Source: Hymenobacter sp. 5317J-9
GTDB taxonomy: Bacteria; Bacteroidota; Bacteroidia; Cytophagales; Hymenobacteraceae
Assembly (NCBI RefSeq): GCF_022921075.1
Contig: NZ_CP095050.1
Span: 3,162,001-3,226,000, forward strand
Direction of reading: 5' to 3'
Length of the DNA stretch: 64,000 nt
Under the pieces are notes generated by a model that was not told the DNA's origin, ran no database searches, and was given only the letters and a program-made list of their open reading frames with translations. Of this stretch, positions 7,101 to 15,375 are shown piece after piece. A program made the position numbers and the translations under genes. The stretch's first letter is position 1. Every line of letters begins with the position of its first letter.

Positions 7101-8477
7101 ATGGCTACCCCCTGCCCGGTATGGTTTCTACCGTTTACGCGCCAGAACTCCCGCCTCGCCGAAATCATCATTCAGCTGGAGAAAGCGGGACTGGCTTTGC
7201 AGCCGCTGCGGGCTCACACGCCCGCTAGCGGCGCCGGCATTCTATTTCTCGACGCCGACGCTTCGCTGCCCGCCGCGGTGGAGGCCGTGGCCGAACTGCG
7301 CACTGCCCCCGACGCCAACGTACTGGCGGTGGGCGTGGGTGCCTTGCCCAGCCCGAGCACCTGGACCCTGTTGCGCGCGGGGGTGTCCGATGTTTTTTCG
7401 TGGTTTGATGTGGAGCAGCCGGTTGAAATCGTGACTTCACGGCTGCGTTACTGGCAGCACCTGAATGCCACCGTGGCCGACCTGCAGCGCCGGCTGGTGG
7501 GCCGCAGCCAGCGCTGGCGCGACGCCCTGCGCCAAGTGGTCGACATGGCCCTTTCGAACTGCCAGGTGCTGATAACCGGCGAAAGCGGCACCGGCAAGGA
7601 GCTGGTGGCCCAGGAAATCCACCGGCTGGACCCGCGTCCCGGCAAGCGCGACTGCGTGGTGGTGGACTGCACCAACCTGATTCCCGGCCTGTCGGGCAGC
7701 GAACTGTTCGGGCACGAAAAAGGGGCTTTCACCAACGCCATCAGCGCCCGCGACGGGGCGGTGGCGCTGGCCCACGAGGGCACGCTGTTTCTGGACGAGC
7801 TGGGCGAACTGCCCTTGCCGCTGCAGGCCGAGTTTTTGCGGGCCCTGCAGGAAGGCACCTACAAGCGCGTGGGCAGCAACACCTGGCGGCAGGCCCACTT
7901 CCGGCTGGTGAGCGCCACCAACCGCGACCTGCTGGCCGAAGTGCAAAAGGGCACTTTCCGGCAGGATTTGTACTACCGCGTGTCGGGCTGGACCTGCCAC
8001 CTGCCGCCCCTGCGCGAGCGCAAAGAAGACATTGTGCCGCTGGCTGAGCACTTTTTCACGCAGCAGCACGGCATCCGCCAGCCCGTGGACCGGCAGGTGT
8101 ACGACTTCCTGCAGCTGCGCGACTACCCCGGCAACGTGCGTGAGTTGCAGCAGCTCATCACCCGCATTGCCAGCAAGCACGTGGGCGAAGGCCCCATTAC
8201 CATCGGCGACATACCCCGCTCCGACTGGCCGGATTTTGCCCACTTAGGCGCGGCTGCACCCACCGCCGACGAGCTCGAAGCCGGCGTGACCACCCTGCTT
8301 TACCAGGGCCTGGGGTTGAAGGAAATAAAGGACCAGGTGACGGAAATCGCCAAAAAAGTGGCTATCACCCACGAGAGCGGCAACCTCAAAATGGCTGCCC
8401 TACGCCTGCGCTGCAGCGAGCGAATTCTGCAGATGCACCGCCGCGACGAGCCCGAGACGCAGATGCGCCTGGCGTAA
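7101..8477 (+). CDS. sigma-54-dependent transcriptional activator (AAA+ enhancer-binding protein)
   Basis: This 458-residue protein has an N-terminal receiver-like or divergent sensory region (1-130), a central AAA+ domain (about 135-375) and a C-terminal Fis-type helix-turn-helix (about 424-447). Walker A is GESGTGKE (160-167), Walker B lies in TLFLDELGEL (228-237), and PGNVREL (343-349) is the sensor II region. The L1 loop that contacts sigma-54 reads GAFTNA (208-213) instead of the usual GAFTGA. The N-terminal part lacks a clear phosphorylatable aspartate pattern, so it may respond to a ligand or partner and not to a kinase. Such proteins remodel RNA polymerase-sigma-54 at -24/-12 promoters; two candidate sites are present in this window (39829 and 18699). 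A long palindromic repeat follows the gene. Confidence 0.93.
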   Translation: MATPCPVWFLPFTRQNSRLAEIIIQLEKAGLALQPLRAHTPASGAGILFLDADASLPAAVEAVAELRTAPDANVLAVGVGALPSPSTWTLLRAGVSDVFSWFDVEQPVEIVTSRLRYWQHLNATVADLQRRLVGRSQRWRDALRQVVDMALSNCQVLITGESGTGKELVAQEIHRLDPRPGKRDCVVVDCTNLIPGLSGSELFGHEKGAFTNAISARDGAVALAHEGTLFLDELGELPLPLQAEFLRALQEGTYKRVGSNTWRQAHFRLVSATNRDLLAEVQKGTFRQDLYYRVSGWTCHLPPLRERKEDIVPLAEHFFTQQHGIRQPVDRQVYDFLQLRDYPGNVRELQQLITRIASKHVGEGPITIGDIPRSDWPDFAHLGAAAPTADELEAGVTTLLYQGLGLKEIKDQVTEIAKKVAITHESGNLKMAALRLRCSERILQMHRRDEPETQMRLA

Positions 8478-8490
8478 AGGGACAAATTAT

Positions 8491-8547
8491 AAACGCCTGT
8501 CATCCTCATCTGGCTGCGCGGACGCCAGATGAGGATGACAGGCGGTT
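8491..8547. repeat. palindromic repeat (CGCCTGTCATC family)
   Basis: A perfect 21-bp stem, CGCCTGTCATCCTCATCTGGC and its complement, surrounds an 8-base loop in the 88-base gap between two convergent genes. The first eleven bases are shared with the palindrome at 55138-55236, so this is a dispersed element that may also serve as a bidirectional terminator here. Confidence 0.75.
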
Positions 8548-8565
8548 TTAAAGCCGCCTACTTCG

Positions 8566-9393
8566 CTATTCTTTCCCAATAAGCCAAGGGTCACGCCAGG
8601 CGTTGCTCAGCGGCTCCGTGACTACCGACACACGGCGCCGGGCGCCATCGCCTACCGCGGGGCGCACCCGGCCAATGAGGCGCAACAAATTGCCGGCCAG
8701 CACCTGTTGGGCCTCTTCGGGCGCGAGGTGCAGGGCGTGGATTTTGCTTAATTCCACGCCCGGGTGTAGCCAGGGGCCGTCGGAGCCGAAGAGAAACTTG
8801 GCGGGGCCGGCCCGCTCCACGGCGCGCTGCAGGATGTCGAAGCGGCGCACGCCGGAGGTGTCGGTGAAGATATTCGGGCAACGCACGAGGTAGTCGATGA
8901 GGGCGGTTTGGGCGCGCCAGTCGTCGGAAAACGAGCCCAGGTGCGGGATGATGAAGTTGACGTCGGGGTATTGGGTGGCCAGTAGGTCGACCACCGAGGT
9001 TTCGCCCACCACGTCGTAGAGCACCGGCAGCCGGAAGGCGCGGGCCACGTCGCACACCTCGCGGCTGATGCGGGCATCGTAGCGGTGCAGCTTGATGCCG
9101 ACGAAGCCGTACTCTTCCACGGCGGTGCGCACCATTTCCAGCACCCGGCCCCGGTCGCGCTGGGCGTGCACGAAGGCAAAGCCGTAGAACCGCTCCGGGT
9201 TTTGGTGCACGAGGTGGGCCACCTGGCGGTTGGCCACGGCGTAGTCGGAATGAAACGCGGCAAACAGCACCGTGCGCGCAATGCCGGCCTCCTCGGCCCA
9301 GGCCAGGTAGGGCTTGAGCGGCGCATCGGTATCCCAGGGGCCGGTGAGGCCGTCGCCGCGCCCGGCGTGGCAGTGGCAGTCGATGATGAGCAT
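8566..9393 (-). CDS. amidohydrolase family protein (amidohydrolase_2, TIM-barrel)
   Basis: Read from the ATG at 9393, the product has 275 residues. IIDCHCHAG at residues 3-11 gives the HxH metal pair that starts the barrel. Later elements are GIKLHRYDARI, PVLYDVVGE, a FIIPHLGSF strand with a metal or catalytic His, and FLFGSDGPW with the conserved Asp. This is the ACMSD/2-pyrone-dicarboxylate hydrolase-like branch, whose members hydrolyse lactones or decarboxylate aromatic acids with a divalent metal. The protein is cytoplasmic, without a signal peptide. It begins 35 bases after the stop of the 870-residue multidomain gene, on the same strand, so it could be the last gene of that operon, but its link to the others is unclear. 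Confidence 0.85.
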   Translation of the reverse strand: MLIIDCHCHAGRGDGLTGPWDTDAPLKPYLAWAEEAGIARTVLFAAFHSDYAVANRQVAHLVHQNPERFYGFAFVHAQRDRGRVLEMVRTAVEEYGFVGIKLHRYDARISREVCDVARAFRLPVLYDVVGETSVVDLLATQYPDVNFIIPHLGSFSDDWRAQTALIDYLVRCPNIFTDTSGVRRFDILQRAVERAGPAKFLFGSDGPWLHPGVELSKIHALHLAPEEAQQVLAGNLLRLIGRVRPAVGDGARRRVSVVTEPLSNAWRDPWLIGKE

Positions 9394-9428
9394 GGCGGTG
9401 GGTGAAAAATGGCAGCGGCAGTTCCGGC

Positions 9429-12041
9429 TTAGCCGTTGAAGGCGCTGAAAAACAGGTCGACGCCGCGCAGGGGCACGCGGCTTTTGCTGCGCACGGTGCT
9501 GGTGCCACCCGAGTTGCCGTCGATGGTGTCCATAGTGCCGTCGGGGTACACCTCGCGCACCAGGAAGTGGTGGCGGAAGGGCTGCTTGGTGGCAGGGTCG
9601 AGGTTGTAGTAGCCGATGTCGCCCTTCTTCACCCGCGCCGCCGGAATGCTGCGGAAAGCCGGATTGGCACTGATGCCCTTGCCGATTTTCCAGGTGCCCA
9701 CGTTTAGGCCGGCGGCGCGGTGGGCCCACAGCGCGAAGATGCCGCACCAGTGCGGAATGCCCGCCGTGTTGCTCACGCTGGTGCTGCGCTTGAGGTTGTT
9801 TTCCTCCCAGCCGGACTGTACGTAGTCGGGCGCAGCGGTTTCAAACAGTATTTTCAGCTTCTGCCAGCCCTTGCGGAAGCCGTCGGCCCCGCGCAGCTTC
9901 GCCTCGATTTTTGGCTCAGCCATCATGCCCAGCGCATTGGCCACAATGGCTTCGCGCAGAGCCGCTTCGGAGCCGCCGGCGGGCGGCACAGGCACCGGCC
10001 CTACATTGCCGGGCTGGGGCACCGGCCCCACAGGAACAGGCGCGGCGCCCAGGGTGGCAAAAATCTGCTGCACGCGCTGCACAAACAGGGCGGTGTAGCT
10101 CTTCGTGCACATCACATCGCAGGCCACCATGCGCACGCTTTCCCAGTCGCCCACGCGCACTTTGTTAATACTGTTGGTCTTTTTGCCAAAGAAAATCTTG
10201 AGCGCGCCGAGCGCAAACTCGGTGCTTTGCATGAACAGTGCCTGCCAGTCGGCGTTGCTGGAGCGGGTGGCCACGGAGTCGAGGCTGAGGCCGCGCCACT
10301 GGGCCTTTTTTTGCAGGATGATGGGGTCGGAACCCGAGTAGTTCTGCACCGAAGGGATGAGCCACTGGTAGGCGTTGCGCCAGGTAATCTGGATGTAGCC
10401 GCGGCCCCGAAACTTGTAGAAATCCGCCTCTTGCACAAAGCCGGCGATGGCCGGGTCGGTGCTGGTCGAGGCCGCGTCTGTGGGGTAGGCCTCGCCGCCC
10501 CAGCGCGCGTCCTTGGTGTTGGCCAGTTGGGCGCCCAAAGGCTTCTGGCCGTGCGCTTCCAGGAATTCCCGGTTGTTGAACAGCTCCAGCGCCCGCTTAT
10601 TCGAGCCGGTATTGTACGACACCTTGAGGCCGGGAATGCGGTTGAAGGCATAGGCCAGGCCGGGGTGGTCGGGCAGGCCCACCTTTTCGGCAATAGGCCG
10701 CATGGTGCCGCCCGTTTCGTTCACAATCACGCTTTGCAGGGCGGCAAACTGCGCGAAGTTGATGTCGGGGGAATTAAACACGCGCGGAATGCCGTCCCAG
10801 AACTGCAGGAAGCCCGCTTTGGCGTCGGCGGTGGCGGGCATGGTCACGGGGTAGGTTTTGCCGCCATGGGTGCGCACCCAGGCGCCGCGCCCGCCCACTT
10901 TGCCCCGGAACCAGTCCACGAAATCCTGCCCGGTGCGGGCCAGGAAGAAGTTATTGATGTCGGCCGCGTTGCGAAAGCGCACGGTGCTCACGTCGGTGCC
11001 ACCGCTGGGCGTGGTGCCGACGGGCTGCGTTTTGGGCGGCACCGTGGGCACCACCGCGCCGCCGGCGTCGAGCTGGCCCCACGTGAGCGGGCCCACCACG
11101 GCATCGACCACCAGACCCCGCCCCTGCTGGAAATTGCGCACGGCGGTCTGGGTTTTGGGGCCCCACACGCCATCGTTCACCAACGGCTGAGGCAGGCTCA
11201 CCTTGTGGAAATTGAGCCGGCACTGCAGGTAGCGCACGTACTCGCCCCGGGCGCCCAGGCGCAGGGTGGGCCGGCCACTGCCGGGGCTGGCGCAGCCGGG
11301 CGCCACGTCGGCGAATTCGTAGCCCATTTCCTGCTCAAAGCCAAGCTCCTGCTGGCCTGGCGGGCGCCGGCTGGGCAGTTGGGCAGATTCTACGGTGCGC
11401 TGCATCTTATTGTGCTTCTCGTAGGCGCCGGCCACGGCTTTGGCTACGTCATACACAGGCTTGAAGGCGCCCTGCGGGCCCAGCGCCAGGGCGCCGGTCA
11501 GGGCCGCGGCCTGGCCCAGCTGCTTCAAGCGGCTCCACCAGCCCTCGTCTTCCAGCTCCATATCAGAGATGTAATCATCCTGCAGGAGGGCGTTCAGCAA
11601 ATGGGAATTACTACTGCTATTATCTTTGTAATCAATATCATGCCCACAATGCCCGCAACCGCAGCTGCAGGTTTCAGGTGTGGCGGAGCGGGCACTGGGT
11701 GCGGCTTCGGCCAGCGTGCGCAGCTGCAGCTTGTCGGCCAGGTGGAAGCGGCTGAGGTAACGGGCCAGGCCGAGGTAGCAGCTTTGGCACAACGGCTCGC
11801 CCGTGACGAGCAGAATGCGCCGAACCTGCAGCGGAAAGCCCGGCCGGGCGCCCGCCATGCGGTTGAACCAGGTGATGAGCTGGCGCTCGGGGTGCTGCTC
11901 GTGGCCATAGGAGCCGCCGGTGGGCGTGCGCCGTAGCGGCACGCGCAGCACGGTGCCCACTTTAGGGTAGATGATGGCCACGGCCGCCGGCGCATTGGTG
12001 CGGCTGCGGCTACGGGGCGAAAGGGTTAGCGTCGGATTCAT
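9429..12041 (-). CDS. multidomain protein: deaminase-like motif, peptidoglycan-binding, lysozyme/GH19-like and CHAP-like domains
   Basis: The 870-residue product (ATG at 12041) has no signal peptide. In order: a region at about 30-105 with HPERQ (50-54) and PLCQSC (83-88), resembling the HxE...CxxC zinc motifs of cytidine-deaminase-fold toxins; a Cys-rich knot CSCGCGHCGH (125-134); an acidic FEQEMGYEF patch (235-243) like those in the glycine-zipper paralogues downstream of 16755; a PG_binding_1 domain (262-325; LGARGEYVRYLQ, NDGVWGPKTQTAVRNFQ); a lysozyme/chitinase-like domain (about 430-655) with VNETGG and YKFRGRGYIQITWRNAY; a Pro/Val/Gly linker; and a C-terminal CHAP/NlpC-like amidase domain (about 695-870) with catalytic candidates Cys766 (HWCGIFALW) and His825. 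It overlaps the preceding PLP-enzyme gene by 32 bases. Cell-wall degradation is well supported; the deaminase call is tentative. Confidence 0.82.
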   Translation of the reverse strand: MNPTLTLSPRSRSRTNAPAAVAIIYPKVGTVLRVPLRRTPTGGSYGHEQHPERQLITWFNRMAGARPGFPLQVRRILLVTGEPLCQSCYLGLARYLSRFHLADKLQLRTLAEAAPSARSATPETCSCGCGHCGHDIDYKDNSSSNSHLLNALLQDDYISDMELEDEGWWSRLKQLGQAAALTGALALGPQGAFKPVYDVAKAVAGAYEKHNKMQRTVESAQLPSRRPPGQQELGFEQEMGYEFADVAPGCASPGSGRPTLRLGARGEYVRYLQCRLNFHKVSLPQPLVNDGVWGPKTQTAVRNFQQGRGLVVDAVVGPLTWGQLDAGGAVVPTVPPKTQPVGTTPSGGTDVSTVRFRNAADINNFFLARTGQDFVDWFRGKVGGRGAWVRTHGGKTYPVTMPATADAKAGFLQFWDGIPRVFNSPDINFAQFAALQSVIVNETGGTMRPIAEKVGLPDHPGLAYAFNRIPGLKVSYNTGSNKRALELFNNREFLEAHGQKPLGAQLANTKDARWGGEAYPTDAASTSTDPAIAGFVQEADFYKFRGRGYIQITWRNAYQWLIPSVQNYSGSDPIILQKKAQWRGLSLDSVATRSSNADWQALFMQSTEFALGALKIFFGKKTNSINKVRVGDWESVRMVACDVMCTKSYTALFVQRVQQIFATLGAAPVPVGPVPQPGNVGPVPVPPAGGSEAALREAIVANALGMMAEPKIEAKLRGADGFRKGWQKLKILFETAAPDYVQSGWEENNLKRSTSVSNTAGIPHWCGIFALWAHRAAGLNVGTWKIGKGISANPAFRSIPAARVKKGDIGYYNLDPATKQPFRHHFLVREVYPDGTMDTIDGNSGGTSTVRSKSRVPLRGVDLFFSAFNG

Positions 12042-13149
12042 GGCGTAGGGCAACGGAAAGAGGTGAGGAAAACCAGTCGGTGCCGCGGGCCAGGTGGGCC
12101 AGGGCAGCGGCGGCGTAGTCGATATCGGCCGCCGAATGGTCGGCCCGTAGGCAGAAAGCCACTTCGGGCACGCCGGGCCGGGTTTCGCCGGCCAGCAGCA
12201 GGGTATTGAGGCCGGCCTGGCGTAGCTGTTGGTGCAGGCCCAGGGCGGCTGTGGTGCGGTCCAGCACTATTTTCTGGACCGGAAAGTCGTCGCCCAACGG
12301 CCGGATGCCCGCCCGCGCCAGCGCCCGCCGAAACTGCGTGATGCGCAAGCCCAGCCGGCGCCGGGCCGCGTGGCCGTGGCGGGCATCGTGGCGCAGGGCC
12401 TGCTCGGCGGCCCAGGCGTGCCAGGCCGATACCGGACTGGTGTGCACCCGCGTTTCGGCCCGCCGACGGAACTGCGCAAGCCGGCTGGCGCGACCCGCCA
12501 GCACGGCTACCGGCACGCCCAGGCCCTTGGCCAGGGAGGTAATGGTCAGCAGCTCGGGGCCTAGCCCTTGCGGCGTAAGGCGGGCCCAGCGCAACAGCCC
12601 GCCCCCGCCCTGCCCCAGCGGCCGGTTGCGGGCCGGGTTAGCTCCCAGCACGCCAAAAGCTTGGGTATCATCAATCAGCAGCACAGCGCCGGGGTGCGAA
12701 TCCAGCAGCTCTCGGTAGTGCGCCAGCGGCGCGGGGCCGCGGCCAGGGTGCCAGCCATCGGTCACGAGCCAGGGCGTACGGCCCTGCTGCTGATAGGTGT
12801 GCAGCACCCGCGCCAGGCCGGGCAGGTCATCGGCCCGAAATGTGGCCACGGGCAGGCCACGGGCGCGAGCGCGAAGGCTGCCCCATTGCCCTACCGGGTA
12901 CAGTTGGCGCTCCAGCAGCACCACACCGCGGGCCGGCACCAGCCCAAACACGTCCCAGAACAAGTGCAGGGAGGACGGAGCCAGCTCGCCGGCTTCCAGG
13001 CCCTGGCGCCGGGCCACGGTGTGGGCCACCCACTGGGCCCGACCGTTGTGGTCGAGCACCGCCGGGCGGCCGGTGGTAAGGGCCAGGCCCGGGGGCGGCG
13101 GCGGGAATGCTTGTGGGCCCAGGTACAGCGCCGAGGTGAAATCGAGCAT
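12010..13149 (-). CDS. PLP-dependent alpha-oxoamine synthase-like enzyme (aminotransferase class I/II fold)
   Basis: This 379-residue protein reads from the ATG at 13149; an upstream TTG at 13164 would add five residues. It shows a fold-type I PLP pattern: a glycine-rich N-terminal region, LLIDDTQAFGVLG (the Asp that binds the pyridine nitrogen, as in 8-amino-7-oxononanoate synthase, where a D-x-H/A-x-G loop occurs), and ITSLAKGLGVPVAVLAG with the Schiff-base lysine. AONS-type enzymes join an amino acid to an acyl-CoA. The usual histidine of DEAH in AONS is replaced by DDTQA, so the substrate may differ. No biotin gene is near. The gene lies between a protein of unknown family and the cell-wall hydrolase, and overlaps the latter, which suggests translational coupling. 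Its role in the cluster may be to make a small molecule or modify a lipid. Confidence 0.8.
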   Translation of the reverse strand: MLDFTSALYLGPQAFPPPPPGLALTTGRPAVLDHNGRAQWVAHTVARRQGLEAGELAPSSLHLFWDVFGLVPARGVVLLERQLYPVGQWGSLRARARGLPVATFRADDLPGLARVLHTYQQQGRTPWLVTDGWHPGRGPAPLAHYRELLDSHPGAVLLIDDTQAFGVLGANPARNRPLGQGGGGLLRWARLTPQGLGPELLTITSLAKGLGVPVAVLAGRASRLAQFRRRAETRVHTSPVSAWHAWAAEQALRHDARHGHAARRRLGLRITQFRRALARAGIRPLGDDFPVQKIVLDRTTAALGLHQQLRQAGLNTLLLAGETRPGVPEVAFCLRADHSAADIDYAAAALAHLARGTDWFSSPLSVALRHESDANPFAP

Positions 13150-13190
13150 GGGCGGGTGATTCAAAAGGTAAGCTTGGTTGCGGCGCTAGC

Positions 13191-13298
13191 GGGCGCCTCA
13201 CCCCCGGTTCCTCTCCACTGGGAAAGGGGGGCCAGTCGACCCAAAGCTTTTCCGGTGCCCCCTCTCCCTGTGGAGAGGGGGTCAGGGGTGAGGCGCCC
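13191..13298. repeat. imperfect palindromic repeat (GCGCCTCACCCC type)
   Basis: GGGCGCCTCACCC at the left end and GGGTGAGGCGCCC at the right end pair, and the C/T-rich and A/G-rich inner segments extend the stem imperfectly to about 31 bases per arm. It fills most of the 165-base gap between two genes of the minus-strand cluster. Confidence 0.6.
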
Positions 13299-13314
13299 CG
13301 CCAGCACGAAACCC

Positions 13315-15369
13315 CTACTCGCCCAATGCCTTACGGCGAGGGACAGGCACGGCAAACGGGCGACGTCCCTGGGCCAGCGGGCCGTTGAGCTGGCGGCTGC
13401 GACGGAGCTGGCCCTGCTGCAGCGCGTTCTGGCGCTCGATGAGCTGGGCCGGCTGCAAGTACCGCTCCTCGTTCTCGGGCAGGTTCTGGCGGATATCGCC
13501 GAGGTCGGTGGCCAAATCGATGCCCGTCACGGCCTTGTAGGCGTGGATGTAGCGTTGAATTTCTTCTCTCCAGTAGTGGGCCCAGTTGGCGGCGCTGGTG
13601 GCGCCCACGGTGGGGCTGTTCCAGGAGCCGTAGCGGATGCTGAGCAGCAGCTGCTCGCCAAACGCACCCAGGTCGCGGAAGTGCGTGATGTTGGTCGGGT
13701 TCCAGCCCTGCAGGCTCTTCATGTTGTCGACGCGGTCCATCCAGGGCTCGGAATACGGCACCATGACGCGGCCGCCCAGAAACTCGCGCACCTCGGGCCG
13801 GGCCAGAATCCACTGCTGGGTCATCATCTCGGCGCGGGCCGTCCAGGGCAGGTCGCCGTACTGGTTGTGGGCGCCTTCGGCCAGGGTCAGGTGCACTTCG
13901 CGCAGGTGATTGAGGATGGGGAAGCCGTCGGGAATCACCGTCGTGAAGTTGGCCTGCTGGTAGAACTCGGTGCAGGCGCGCAGCAGGCTGTGGAAGCCCC
14001 GCAGGAAGAACGTGCGGTGCTCGGCCACGGCAATGTTCTGCACACCGCGCCCAATCAGCCCGAAGCCGTACTCGTACTGGTATTCCAGGTTGCGGCGGTT
14101 CATGGTCAGGCGGTTGCGCTCGTCCTCGATGTAGCCCCAGATGATGTTGTTCAGGGGCCGCAGTGGGTCGATGGCCAGGTTGGCCAGCGGGTCGGGGCCG
14201 GGGCCGGGCCGGCGCACGTTCTGGAAGCGCAGGCTCAGGGCGTTCATGGTTTGCACCAGGCCGCCTTCTTCGTGCCAGTACGACCAAATCAACTCCATGA
14301 GCGGCGGCGCTTCCACGCGCGAGCGGAGGATGCCGTAGGTGAGCTGCCCGCTTTTGATGATGTCGTCGGGCTCCTTGAGCGGCACCTCCTTCAGGCGCTC
14401 CCGAATGGTGTCGAGGTAGGGCACCGCCAGCGCCGCGCCTTCTTCGTCGCCCAGACTTTTGAGGTATTCCTCGCGCATGCGGCTCAGGTCGAAGGGCTTG
14501 CCGCCGGTGCGCTGCAGTTCGCTGTTGGCCCACTGGGGGTCCGAATCGCCGGGGGCGGCAATGGGCGCCAGGCCCACTTCCTGCATCAGGAAATACTCGG
14601 TGGCGTACTTGAGCACAGCGTAGGAGGCGGCGCGGCTAAAGGGCAGCTGCCGCGACGACACGTAGGCCCGCGCCGACATGCCCAGCTGCGAAGTCCGGTC
14701 GGTCAGCACGTTGTCGATGAAGTTGCAGTACCGGCTGAAGTTCAGCGTGCGGCGCCGGATGAGCCCCCACAGGTCCTGGTCGTCGCTGGCTTCGCGCTGC
14801 GCCTGAAACAGCGTGACCGGCAGCGGCAAAGGCAGCGGCGTTGCCGTGGGACCGGGGTCAGGCGTGGGCGTGGTGTCAATCACCGTCACGTCGCCCACGG
14901 CCAGCCGCGTTTCGCTGATTTCCAGCCCCGTCGGGTGCTCCTCGTTTTTCATGGGCTTGGCGCTCAGCAGGCGCCCGCGCACCGAATAGCGGCCTGCATC
15001 CCGCCAATTGTTGAGCCGCCACATGGGGGCCACCACGTTGTTGGTGATGCTGAGCCTGTTGCGCACTGTTTGCAGAGGCGAGCAAAAGGGCAGTGGCGGG
15101 TCGTTGGGCTCGGGCGTGAGCGTGAGCTGCCGGCTGCTGATGGTGTAGTTGTAGCTCTGCTCCAGGCGCTCAGTGGGGTCGTCATCTGACCAGAATTCCA
15201 GCGTGATGCTGCCGGCGGTGGTCAGCAGGGTGGCCAGCGGGATGTCGCCCTCGGCCGACAAGGTCAGTTCCAATTCCGTGTCGTTGCCCACCCGGATTTT
15301 GGGTTTGGTAAACGACAGTTCGCCCCGCAGCGGAAACCCCGATTTGGAGGTTGAGGTAGTGGCTTCCAT
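13315..15369 (-). CDS. 684-residue protein of unknown family
   Basis: I do not recognise a family. The N-terminal 165 residues look like one or two beta-sandwich units (LTLSAEGDIPLATLL, ITLEFWSDDD, SYNYTISSRQLTLTPEP, GRYSVRGRLLSA). A Pro/Thr-rich linker follows (about 168-186). The C-terminal 490 residues are mostly helical with many Trp, Tyr and Arg residues, including an HNQYGDLPWTARAEMMTQQW segment. There is no signal peptide or membrane helix. The stop is followed after 165 bases by the PLP-enzyme gene, and its start lies six bases after the stop of the metallopeptidase-like gene, so those two are almost certainly co-transcribed. Conserved HxxxE-type metal motifs were not seen. The beta-sandwich plus helical architecture could suit a secreted or structural protein. 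Confidence 0.75.
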   Translation of the reverse strand: MEATTSTSKSGFPLRGELSFTKPKIRVGNDTELELTLSAEGDIPLATLLTTAGSITLEFWSDDDPTERLEQSYNYTISSRQLTLTPEPNDPPLPFCSPLQTVRNRLSITNNVVAPMWRLNNWRDAGRYSVRGRLLSAKPMKNEEHPTGLEISETRLAVGDVTVIDTTPTPDPGPTATPLPLPLPVTLFQAQREASDDQDLWGLIRRRTLNFSRYCNFIDNVLTDRTSQLGMSARAYVSSRQLPFSRAASYAVLKYATEYFLMQEVGLAPIAAPGDSDPQWANSELQRTGGKPFDLSRMREEYLKSLGDEEGAALAVPYLDTIRERLKEVPLKEPDDIIKSGQLTYGILRSRVEAPPLMELIWSYWHEEGGLVQTMNALSLRFQNVRRPGPGPDPLANLAIDPLRPLNNIIWGYIEDERNRLTMNRRNLEYQYEYGFGLIGRGVQNIAVAEHRTFFLRGFHSLLRACTEFYQQANFTTVIPDGFPILNHLREVHLTLAEGAHNQYGDLPWTARAEMMTQQWILARPEVREFLGGRVMVPYSEPWMDRVDNMKSLQGWNPTNITHFRDLGAFGEQLLLSIRYGSWNSPTVGATSAANWAHYWREEIQRYIHAYKAVTGIDLATDLGDIRQNLPENEERYLQPAQLIERQNALQQGQLRRSRQLNGPLAQGRRPFAVPVPRRKALGE

Positions 15370-15375
15370 GATGAA

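Noticed and set aside
9720..11936. Long plus-strand open frame opposite the multidomain hydrolase gene
   Set aside because: The opposite strand encodes recognisable peptidoglycan-binding, lysozyme-like and CHAP-like motifs; the plus frame has low-complexity His/Gly/Ala composition.
12568..15189. Very long open frame (873 codons) on the plus strand opposite the PLP-enzyme and 684-residue genes
   Set aside because: Its translation is His/Gln/Ala/Val-rich without domain pattern and it lies antisense to two genes with consistent protein features; high GC at third positions creates such frames.
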